Shown one piece after another: positions 1 to 7,075 of a DNA stretch of 11,858 nt. Numbering within the stretch: position 1 is the stretch's first letter; the number at the start of each line of letters is the position of its first letter. The notes under the pieces were generated by a model that was not told the origin of the DNA, ran no database searches, and worked only from the letters and a program-made list of their open reading frames with translations. The DNA is from Bacteroidales bacterium UBA1769. Lineage in GTDB: Bacteria > Bacteroidota > Bacteroidia > Bacteroidales > UBA932. Position numbers and translations under genes: made by a program. Where the stretch lies: positions 1 to 11,858 of the forward strand of contig DCGV01000117.1 of the NCBI GenBank assembly GCA_002314725.1. The letters are read 5' to 3'.

Positions 1-67
1 GAGCGTCCACTGGTGATGACGATAGCATCACTGCGCTTAAGGCGTAGAGATTTCTCATATCATCCCT

Positions 68-157
68 GACGTGGGCTAGCTGCGTTGCTTATCCTTCTGG
101 TAGGCTCGCCAAGGCCCGCACTCAGGATGGGCAAGAGTAAAACTCCCACGTCTTTTT
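68..157 (+). ncRNA. candidate structured RNA or large terminator-like fold upstream of the operon
   Basis: This non-coding segment is clearly richer in G+C than the DNA after it and folds on itself. An 8-bp closing helix pairs 68-75 (GACGTGGG) with 145-152 (CCCACGTC), and five T follow directly at 153-157. Inside it, 85-95 (TTGCTTATCCT) can pair with 124-134 (AGGATGGGCAA) over 11 positions, two of them G-U, and GAGT/ACTC at 135-145 offers a competing small hairpin. A separate hairpin lies upstream: GTGATG at 13-18 with CATCAC at 26-31. A stable outer stem followed by a T-run on the + strand suggests the 3' end of a transcript that began at or beyond the left edge. It lacks the signatures I would expect of tRNA, tmRNA, SRP RNA or RNase P RNA. 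It could be a small RNA, or just an elaborate terminator of an upstream gene. Confidence 0.4.
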
Positions 158-221
158 ATGTTGTTTATTGATACTTTTTGATAAGATGAAATGATTGCCA
201 AGTTTTAGCAAACAGACACAA

Positions 222-229
222 TAACTTTG
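222..229 (+). promoter_or_regulatory. Bacteroidota-type -7 promoter box for the operon
   Basis: TAACTTTG matches the Bacteroidota -7 consensus TAnnTTTG exactly and lies 26 bp before the ATG at 256, which leaves room for a short leader. The upstream -33 element (TTTG) is not clear: a TTTT run at 203-206 is somewhat too close and TTG at 195-197 somewhat too far. No later gap in the operon exceeds 33 bp and I saw no equally good box in those gaps, so this is the best candidate promoter for all ten + strand genes. Confidence 0.5.
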
Positions 230-255
230 TAAATATAAAATAATCAATTCATACA

Positions 256-474
256 ATGAAAGTGTTTAAAGTTACCCCAAAACGCATAAAACGCGCGAAT
301 GGGACAGTCCTCACCCCGGACATGACAGTTACAGTAACAATGCAGATGCATTCCTGCACTCCATTTGCTAATGGCGCAAAGGAAGTCGCAGAAGCCTATA
401 TGAGAATATATGGCTATGATTATAAGAAGGCTTGCTGTAATGCAGGTGATTTTGATTATCAAGCGTTAGGTTAG
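256..474 (+). CDS. small conserved protein, 72 aa, paralogue of the last operon gene
   Basis: First gene of the operon, 22 bp before the first GTPase and just downstream of the TAnnTTTG box. No signal peptide or membrane segment is visible, and the N-terminus is basic (KRIKRANG). It looks like a small domain: an N-terminal half with a V-x-V-x-V beta-strand pattern, then a helix around EVAEAYMRIYG (43-53) and a Cys pair near the C-terminus (CC at 60-61). The 72-aa product of 10587-10805 shares its layout: NG at 15-16, M-x-V-x-V at 23-27, (Y/F)MR(I/V)(Y/F)G and (K/R)KA-x-C. It resembles small Bacteroidales proteins of unknown function; DUF6140 is the name I would test first, from memory only. 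Its role is unknown. Standing at the head of the operon, it may be a component, a regulator or a remnant of the locus the operon entered. The minus-strand frame over the same bases is treated as a shadow. Confidence 0.8.
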   Translation: MKVFKVTPKRIKRANGTVLTPDMTVTVTMQMHSCTPFANGAKEVAEAYMRIYGYDYKKACCNAGDFDYQALG

Positions 475-496
475 TATCAATTTAATATTTTCTGTT

Positions 497-2146
497 ATGG
501 ATATTAGAAATCAATTTATTACCAATATCAATGATGCCTATCAGATAGCATTATCTGCTGTAACAAATGATTCTGCTATTGAAAGGATTTCAAATACGAA
601 GGAATCAATTCTCAATAGGATTCAGAATGACGCGTTTGTTAAAGTTCCGTTTGTTGGGGATTTCAGTGCAGGGAAAAGTTCTCTCCTCAATGCCATTCTC
701 GGTCGAAAAGAACTTTTGCCTACCGACATCACGCCGGAAACTGCTGTGTCTTATGAATTGTGGTATGCGGAATCTGAATCATTGGAATTGTGGAAAAGCG
801 GAAAGTTAACAGGAACATACCGAATCGATGACATTAAACAGTTGAATGTTTCACCTGGAGATATAGTCAAGGTTTATCTGAATAATGAAAAAATCAAGAA
901 TCTTATTCAGAGGGGAATCGTACTTGTGGATATGCCCGGTGTGGATTCTGGAATAGAGGCTCATACAAGTGCAATTCTCAATTATATCCATCAAGGTACT
1001 TTCTTTGTTATTGTTGTTGATGTTGAACAAGGGACACTTAGGGGAACCACATTATCATTTATAGAAGAGTTGAAAAAGTATGGAATATCTGCGTCAATAT
1101 TCCTTTCCAAATGTGACAAAAAGCCCACTTCAGAGGTCGATAGAATAAAGGATTCAGTGTCCGCAGTTGCTGCAAGAATATTATCGCAAGGCACATTTGT
1201 AGGTGTCACGTCTGCTCATCAAGAGAAATTTGATGATCTTGATGATTGCCTTTCCAATCTGGATGCAGAAACGATGATTCGTCAGAAATATGAAGTAGCT
1301 GTCAAGAAATTTATTGCATCTATTGCAGATGAAATACAACTGAGGAAGCAGCTAATCCAGAATGAAGGCAGAGATTTCTCAAAAGAGATTGAACTTATTC
1401 AAGAGAAGAAAGATGCCGCGATTAGGGGACTCCGCAGTAAAAGCAGCAATGCTCAGTCCATCGATGGGTCAGCATCGGATATAATGAATGATTTGGAATA
1501 CGCTTTGAAGGCTGCTTCTTCAAAGTTAGCTCTTCTTCTTTATGGAAACAAAGACAACTCCATTGATGTCAATGCGGAAATAATGGGCATCATTCGGCCT
1601 GTATTAATTAATTCGTTCCAGCGTGAACTTACTGAATACCAGGATATACTTGACGATGGTATCCAGAATTTTTCCGTCAATATGGACGATATTTTTTTAG
1701 CACTTGATGATGAGAATGAAAGGCTTAGCGGGTTCGGCGATTTAGTCAAAGATATTCTTTCAGAGGCGCTAGTATTGTTTAAGATTCCGCCTGTCGTAGC
1801 AGACCTGATAGCAAATAATATCGCAAAATACGTTCCAGACTTCTTAAGATCAGCGTTCGGCAAAAGTGATGCCCAGGTGATTGATGAAATCAAAACAAAA
1901 CTTCAAAATGAAGTGTTCCCACAATTGATTTCTTCTATTCGTCCAAAAGTGACCGAAATCTTGAGGCAGGAAAGAGAAAAATTGCTATCTCAGGCTGAAA
2001 CGGAGATTCAGCAGGAATCACAAAAATTCGATGAGGCCATTGCTCAACTTCAGCAAGAAAAAGAAGATGCCACTCTTGACCTAACTACTACCGTTCAAGA
2101 ATTGGACGAACTATTGGGAAATTTATCAAATTTGTTGAAGGAATAA
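497..2146 (+). CDS. dynamin-like GTPase 1 (549 aa) with hydrophobic stalk/paddle region and C-terminal coiled coil
   Basis: A large GTPase of the dynamin superfamily, expected to bind and hydrolyse GTP and to act on membranes as an oligomer. Motifs seen: P-loop GDFSAGKS at 54-61; a switch-I region with LPTDITPET around 74-82, where T82 is a likely G2 threonine; G3 DMPG at 145-148; and G4 SKCD at 204-207, with S replacing the usual T/N. After the GTPase domain comes a long helical stalk. A hydrophobic stretch at about 413-455, including ALVLFKIPPVVADLIA, could be the membrane-binding tip typical of bacterial dynamin-like proteins. Residues about 485-548 are a Gln/Glu-rich coiled coil. Its length is within the usual range of bacterial dynamin-like proteins. 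The next GTPase gene begins one base after the stop codon, so the two are probably co-translated and may form a hetero-oligomer, as other bacterial dynamin pairs do. The family assignment is firm; the specific role is unknown. Confidence 0.92.
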   Translation: MDIRNQFITNINDAYQIALSAVTNDSAIERISNTKESILNRIQNDAFVKVPFVGDFSAGKSSLLNAILGRKELLPTDITPETAVSYELWYAESESLELWKSGKLTGTYRIDDIKQLNVSPGDIVKVYLNNEKIKNLIQRGIVLVDMPGVDSGIEAHTSAILNYIHQGTFFVIVVDVEQGTLRGTTLSFIEELKKYGISASIFLSKCDKKPTSEVDRIKDSVSAVAARILSQGTFVGVTSAHQEKFDDLDDCLSNLDAETMIRQKYEVAVKKFIASIADEIQLRKQLIQNEGRDFSKEIELIQEKKDAAIRGLRSKSSNAQSIDGSASDIMNDLEYALKAASSKLALLLYGNKDNSIDVNAEIMGIIRPVLINSFQRELTEYQDILDDGIQNFSVNMDDIFLALDDENERLSGFGDLVKDILSEALVLFKIPPVVADLIANNIAKYVPDFLRSAFGKSDAQVIDEIKTKLQNEVFPQLISSIRPKVTEILRQEREKLLSQAETEIQQESQKFDEAIAQLQQEKEDATLDLTTTVQELDELLGNLSNLLKE

Positions 2147-2147
2147 A

Positions 2148-4181
2148 ATGGGACTGAGCAACATAAAGAAGAAAAGCGAAGCTCTTGGAAAGAAATCAGC
2201 ATCATCTTTCCTTAAAATAAACATGTATGAGAATCCACAAATGTCTTTGGATCTCATAGCGCATATCTGTACGGCATCGAAGGATATTGATGTTTCTGAT
2301 TGTATCATGCCGTATATTGATTTAGTAGTGGAAATGGGAGATAAACTTGCCGGCCAAACATTTAAAAATGATAATTTTCTTTCTGACTGTATTGATGCAG
2401 GCTTTGATCTTCAAAATAAATTGCTTGATGATGTGTCGGCAAATCTCAAGGTCGCAGTTGCCGGGGGATATAGTGCTGGAAAATCTTCTCTTCTCAATGC
2501 ATTAACAGGTATTGGAAATATGTTGCCGACAGGCATTGACCCTGTATCAATGGTTAATACTTATCTAAATTGTTCGTCTAGTAATCAACGTCTTGTTGTA
2601 CGTGGTGAGAATATTAGAAAGGATATTGTTCTTCTAAACAAGGATGTTTTGGCCTGTGTGCAACATTCGTCTAAATCAAAGGTATATGTAGCTTCGGTTT
2701 TAAACAAAATCCTTCTGGACGTGCCGGTATCTGAGGATTTGAATGGGATAACTTTTATAGATACTCCTGGCTATAATAACTCCAGTGCTGTAACAAAAGG
2801 CAATTCCGAAACTGATGCAGATAAAGCGCTTAATGCAATCAGGCAAGCCGATGCGGTTTTCTGGTGTATCGATTCTGAAGCGGGAACTATTCCATCTACT
2901 GATATTGATATGCTTAAACGTATTGAAGAAGCTTTGGAAGATGCTCCTGTTGTTATTTTCTTCACCAAAATGGACAAAAAACGTCCAGAGATGGATAAGA
3001 TTATGGAATTGGCAAAGAAAACTTGTGAAAAAGAATTACCCAGAATGCCATTAGATATATATGGAGTATCTTGTGCTGATGGTAATGTTGAGGTGATATC
3101 TTTGTCCAAATCATCTAATTGGGGCAGTCTGTTTAAGCGAATCCGTCAAGATGTTGGCCCAACTGATTATCTTAAGTTAAAATCTCTTGATTTGCGTGCT
3201 CTAATTGATACTGAAGCTAGATATTCGGATGAATGGCATCAGACATACGAAGAACGCAGACTACAGAGTATCAAGGATAAGGGCGAAAACCAAAAAATGT
3301 ATCAAGACGAAAAAGAGTATACTGAAAATACAAAAAAATGGCTACGCGAGGTTATTAAGGATAATTATAATGAGTTGATGGAATGTGCAAATAACCGTCT
3401 TGCTTGCTTTACCGATGCTCTGGATATGTGGGGCGAAGCGATAGATAGAGAATTGGAATGGAATAGTGCTAGTGGTATATTCTCAAATACCGAATATTTG
3501 ATGTCTCAACGAGAAGCATCATACAAGAAACACGAAAAGTATTGTCGCAAAGATTTAAGTTATACTTATTGGAGTGAAGAAGATAGAGACAATATTTGTA
3601 ATAGAGTTGACGAGGCACTTGATAGAATGTTGGAAGAGGTAAAGCGATTAAAAGAAAGTGAAGAAGATAATTATAAGAACCTAGTAGCAAATAAGAAAAC
3701 TGAAGAGAATCTAGTTGCAGTTCTCAAAGAATATAAGCCTAAGCTTCTTCAAGAATTGAAAATATGTTATGAAAACTGCAAAAGAATAATTCAGGAACAT
3801 AATTCAAAGCTTCAGGGCATTGAATCAGATGAGGATGTGGATATATTCTCTGCTATATATGGAGACAATTGGAAACGTTTCCTCGTATGTTTCTCGAATG
3901 GTGTTGACCTTGAAAAAACAAATCTTGAAGGATATACGCCATTGACTCTTGCGTGCAAAACCGGAAACAATGAGATGGTTAAGTTCTTCATTCAGCATGA
4001 AGTCGATTTGTCTCGCCGTGATGCAAATGGAAATAACGCGCTTGAAACAGCTGTCATTAATCATTACAAAGATATATGCGAACTTCTCATAAAGGCAGAT
4101 AATACATTGGCATCTGTTTCTAGGCCTTTAGTTGATTTGGCTCAGCAAAACACTTTCGTAGATTGGGTTTCAAAAATTTAG
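2148..4181 (+). CDS. dynamin-like GTPase 2 (677 aa) fused to C-terminal ankyrin repeats
   Basis: The second dynamin-superfamily GTPase, starting one base after the previous stop. About 100 helical residues precede the P-loop GGYSAGKS (106-113). The following MLPTGIDPVS region has S134 where many relatives have the switch-I threonine. G3 is DTPG (205-208) and G4 is TKMD (273-276). The middle of the protein (about 350-560) is highly charged and predicted helical or coiled-coil, and I see no strong hydrophobic membrane segment. The unusual part is the tail. Residues about 565-657 form about three ankyrin repeats: a degenerate one at 565-592, then LEGYTPLTLACKTGN (593-607) starting a good one, then ANGNNALETAV (626-636) starting the third. 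Ankyrin repeats bind proteins, so this subunit may dock a partner or sense a foreign protein (inference). No frameshift is seen. GTPase assignment is firm and ankyrin assignment good. Confidence 0.92.
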   Translation: MGLSNIKKKSEALGKKSASSFLKINMYENPQMSLDLIAHICTASKDIDVSDCIMPYIDLVVEMGDKLAGQTFKNDNFLSDCIDAGFDLQNKLLDDVSANLKVAVAGGYSAGKSSLLNALTGIGNMLPTGIDPVSMVNTYLNCSSSNQRLVVRGENIRKDIVLLNKDVLACVQHSSKSKVYVASVLNKILLDVPVSEDLNGITFIDTPGYNNSSAVTKGNSETDADKALNAIRQADAVFWCIDSEAGTIPSTDIDMLKRIEEALEDAPVVIFFTKMDKKRPEMDKIMELAKKTCEKELPRMPLDIYGVSCADGNVEVISLSKSSNWGSLFKRIRQDVGPTDYLKLKSLDLRALIDTEARYSDEWHQTYEERRLQSIKDKGENQKMYQDEKEYTENTKKWLREVIKDNYNELMECANNRLACFTDALDMWGEAIDRELEWNSASGIFSNTEYLMSQREASYKKHEKYCRKDLSYTYWSEEDRDNICNRVDEALDRMLEEVKRLKESEEDNYKNLVANKKTEENLVAVLKEYKPKLLQELKICYENCKRIIQEHNSKLQGIESDEDVDIFSAIYGDNWKRFLVCFSNGVDLEKTNLEGYTPLTLACKTGNNEMVKFFIQHEVDLSRRDANGNNALETAVINHYKDICELLIKADNTLASVSRPLVDLAQQNTFVDWVSKI

Positions 4182-4187
4182 ACAATT

Positions 4188-6392
4188 ATGAAAATCTCTC
4201 TTGAAAACTATAAGTCCATATTCGAAGACTTTTCATCTGCCCTTGATCTGTCGCAATATGAAGAAGAAAAAACAATAAAGACAATAGTTCAATGTCTCAA
4301 ATCCAAACTTGAAGAAATATATTCCGGAGGAAATCAATTGGAAGCTCAAAATGACGTTCTCAAGATTGGTGTTGTAGGGCAAGTAAAAGCAGGTAAATCG
4401 TCATTCTTGAATTCTCTATTTTTTGATGGTGAGTCTGTCCTTCCTAGGGCATCCACCCCTATGACAGCGGGGTTGACAGTACTCCGTTATGGAGAGGAAA
4501 ACAAGTTCCAAATAGAGTTCTACAATACAAATGAGTGGAAACTGTTTGCCGACAAGGATGCTGAATATAATTCCTTAATGAATGATTTGAGACAGTCTGA
4601 CACTTCGGCTACTGATACTGAATTAATCCAGCAATACAAGATACCCGATGATATTGTGTCCGCCCACGAACTGATATCAAAATGTAGTCGTCGAGCTTTG
4701 GACAAAATTAAACCTGAAGCTCTTATTGAAAGTAACACTTTCTCTGGGGTCAAGGATCTTCAGAGTACTCTTGATTCTTATGTTGGCGCAGATGGCACTT
4801 ATACTCCGATAACAAAATGCCTTACCATCACTCTCAATGATAAACGACTAAAAGGAATTGAAGTTGTTGACACCCCAGGCGTAAACGACCCCGTTCTTTC
4901 TCGAGAACTTCGAACAAGGGAATTCTTGAGAGGGTGCCACGGAGTATTTTTTTTAAGTTATTCGGGAAGATTTTTTGACAGCACCGATGTTGGCTTCCTC
5001 ACGAATAGAATTGGTAGCCAAGGAATCGGTAGCGTTGTACTTATTGCTAGCAAATTTGACTCTGTCCTGCAAGATGTTGGGATGCATTTCCGTGATGATC
5101 TCGGCAATGCAATTGAAGATTGCCAGAAAAAAATGAAAGGTCAGTACTTCAATAACATCAGTTCATCAAATTTCCAAGGGAATGATCCTATTCTTGATTT
5201 TAGTTCAGGTATTGGTTACTCTATTTTCAAGAAGGATTCTCAGTCATGGGATGAAATGGAAGCGCATGTTGTTTCTCAAATGAAGTCTTTTTATCCAAGC
5301 TTCTTCTCTTCAGAGGAAGAAGTGAAAAGTACTTTTTACGATTTATCTCAAATAGATTCAATCCGTGAATCATATCTTGAAGGAGTCTTCAAGAAAAATA
5401 AAGTTAATATAATAAAGGAAAAGGTTAATAAATATTTTGATAATGCATCTTCAAATATTCGGGATGCTATCTCAAGAGAGTTGAAGAAGCTTGCTGAAAT
5501 GATAGACTTGATTGAGAACTCGGATATAAAAGATATTGAGAAGCAAAAAGTACTCTCTGCCAAGGTAATAAAAGAGTTGTCGAGTGACATCAATTCCATA
5601 TCTCACCGTTCTTCTGATATAGCCGAAAGATGCATGAAGGAATGTCTAAATGGGTTCACGTTCCGTTGGAATGGCAAAGTACCAACTAACCAAGAAATGA
5701 AATCATTGGTTAGGACATCCACTTTCCTCGGCAAGGATAGGACCTTCACCTGTTCATACGATAAAGTTGATTTGTGCCGGCTTGAGGAAGATATTAACCG
5801 ACAGTTGTGTAGCGCTTTGGATTCTCTTTCAAATGAATGGACTACCAAGAACAAAGAGATTTACGACAGTATTTTCAAGTGTATTATGAATGTTATTGCC
5901 AAGAATGAGGCTGAAGATACGACTGATAGTTTCAATGGCAATATTCTTCGGAATGAGTTAGATGAAATCATAGAAAGGATGCGTAATAATTCAACCCTCG
6001 ATACAGCCGGACTAAAAAATCGCTTTCATAGTTCTTTGGTGAGTGCTTTGACAGGAGTTGACAGAATTGATTATCGGCAGGAACAATGTGAGGAAAGTGT
6101 GGCAATCAGTAATGTCAATCAGGCTGCCCAACAATGTGCTGACAATGTCAGAATAATTGTGAATGGCCAAGTATCCAACATTCAAGAAGAGGTTACTCAG
6201 TTATTGAAAAATGCAAAGGATCAAAGTATGTCCATATTAAGAGACAGGAAGGATCTATTTATTAATGAAATTTCCGAAAAGGTTAATATTACTCTTGATG
6301 AACTGGAGCAAGCATTATCAAATAAAAATCGCACTCTTTTGTGTGCGAAGAATGCTCAAGAAACGATACACTTATTGGAGTCAAAAATATGA
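4188..6392 (+). CDS. dynamin-like GTPase 3 (734 aa) with enlarged G1-G3 spacing
   Basis: The third and longest dynamin-superfamily GTPase, six bases after the previous stop. P-loop is GQVKAGKS (64-71); the switch-I region is VLPRASTPMTAGLTVLRYG (84-102) with T93 as the likely G2 threonine; G3 is DTPG (228-231); G4 is SKFD (288-291). The distance from P-loop to G3 is about 164 residues, against about 91 and 99 in the two preceding GTPases, so roughly 65 extra residues sit between G2 and G3 (about 115-205). The C-terminal 350 residues are predicted helical stalk and bundle, without a clear transmembrane segment. The three GTPases share little outside the GTP-binding motifs, so they are not recent duplicates. 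The stop overlaps the next start in an ATGA arrangement, which suggests translational coupling to the membrane hairpin protein. Confidence 0.92.
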   Translation: MKISLENYKSIFEDFSSALDLSQYEEEKTIKTIVQCLKSKLEEIYSGGNQLEAQNDVLKIGVVGQVKAGKSSFLNSLFFDGESVLPRASTPMTAGLTVLRYGEENKFQIEFYNTNEWKLFADKDAEYNSLMNDLRQSDTSATDTELIQQYKIPDDIVSAHELISKCSRRALDKIKPEALIESNTFSGVKDLQSTLDSYVGADGTYTPITKCLTITLNDKRLKGIEVVDTPGVNDPVLSRELRTREFLRGCHGVFFLSYSGRFFDSTDVGFLTNRIGSQGIGSVVLIASKFDSVLQDVGMHFRDDLGNAIEDCQKKMKGQYFNNISSSNFQGNDPILDFSSGIGYSIFKKDSQSWDEMEAHVVSQMKSFYPSFFSSEEEVKSTFYDLSQIDSIRESYLEGVFKKNKVNIIKEKVNKYFDNASSNIRDAISRELKKLAEMIDLIENSDIKDIEKQKVLSAKVIKELSSDINSISHRSSDIAERCMKECLNGFTFRWNGKVPTNQEMKSLVRTSTFLGKDRTFTCSYDKVDLCRLEEDINRQLCSALDSLSNEWTTKNKEIYDSIFKCIMNVIAKNEAEDTTDSFNGNILRNELDEIIERMRNNSTLDTAGLKNRFHSSLVSALTGVDRIDYRQEQCEESVAISNVNQAAQQCADNVRIIVNGQVSNIQEEVTQLLKNAKDQSMSILRDRKDLFINEISEKVNITLDELEQALSNKNRTLLCAKNAQETIHLLESKI

Positions 6393-7063
6393 ATACTGAA
6401 TTTCTTAACAATTATTCTAAAGAGCTATTATCCAAAAGAGATGAGCTCTTACACTTATTAAGTAATCAGATTGCAAGAATCGAATTGCCATCACAAGATT
6501 CGTCAAATCTTCCGACTCCGGTTGAGCGGACAAATCATCTTCCACCTTATGTTTCTGCAGCAGGAGCCGTTTTGTTTGTTGTAGGATTGTGTTCTAAAAG
6601 CACCTTCGTATCAGTTCTTGGCGTTCTCGCTGTCGGTACTGGTGCCTTATTATGGTATAAAGACAAGAACATAAATGCCTCAAAAACGGTTCAAAAACCT
6701 AACTACACTGTTTTGAGTTCACAAATCAACGATGTAATCAGAAACATCCATTCAATGATATCATCTGATTGGGATTCCTTTCTGTCAAAGCAGGTTTCTG
6801 GTATTAAGTCTAATATTTCATCATTAAACCTTTCAGAAGATCAAAACAATAGGGTTAATGACTTGCTAATGACTCACTCACTGATATCATATCCCATTAT
6901 GGATGTACTGCCGAGGCTAATGGCCATTGCCCGTACTGGTAATGTTAACGAATACTCAAATCATATTTACTCATTTAAAGAACAGTATTCTAAAGAAATC
7001 AGCACTGCATATTTGCAACAGGAAATATGCTACAAGAATATTGCTAATATTTTGAATAATTAA
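6389..7063 (+). CDS. membrane hairpin protein, 224 aa, coupled to GTPase 3
   Basis: No family recognised. The start at 6389 is chosen because its ATG overlaps the stop of GTPase 3 as ATGA; an ATG at 6341 would add 16 residues inside the upstream gene and is less likely. The protein has a helical N-terminus (1-35), a short linker with prolines, then two closely spaced hydrophobic segments at about 53-68 and 72-90 (VSAAGAVLFVVGL and FVSVLGVLAVGTGALLWY) separated by a few residues. These could form a re-entrant or two-pass membrane hairpin with both ends on the same side. The remaining 130 residues are soluble and helical. There is no cleavable signal peptide. Tight coupling to the GTPases suggests that it anchors or recruits them to the inner membrane (inference). 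Confidence 0.8.
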   Translation: MNTEFLNNYSKELLSKRDELLHLLSNQIARIELPSQDSSNLPTPVERTNHLPPYVSAAGAVLFVVGLCSKSTFVSVLGVLAVGTGALLWYKDKNINASKTVQKPNYTVLSSQINDVIRNIHSMISSDWDSFLSKQVSGIKSNISSLNLSEDQNNRVNDLLMTHSLISYPIMDVLPRLMAIARTGNVNEYSNHIYSFKEQYSKEISTAYLQQEICYKNIANILNN

Positions 7064-7075
7064 CATTACAATTCT

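Noticed and set aside
1..47. Possible C-terminal tail of an upstream gene: the third + frame is open from the edge to TAG at 45-47 and reads ASTGDDDSITALKA.
   Set aside because: Only 14 codons are visible, and the first frame is also open for 22 codons to TGA at 67-69, so openness here is not informative. It cannot be told apart from non-coding or structural RNA sequence.
244..462. 72-codon minus-strand frame opposite the first small gene.
   Set aside because: It lies over a + strand gene with a clear paralogue at the operon end; the minus frame has unusual Cys- and His-rich composition and no operon context.
6341..6388. Earlier ATG giving a 240-aa form of the membrane hairpin protein.
   Set aside because: It would overlap GTPase 3 by 52 bp; the ATGA start-stop overlap at 6389-6392 is the usual coupled arrangement, and the 16 extra residues do not add a recognisable segment.
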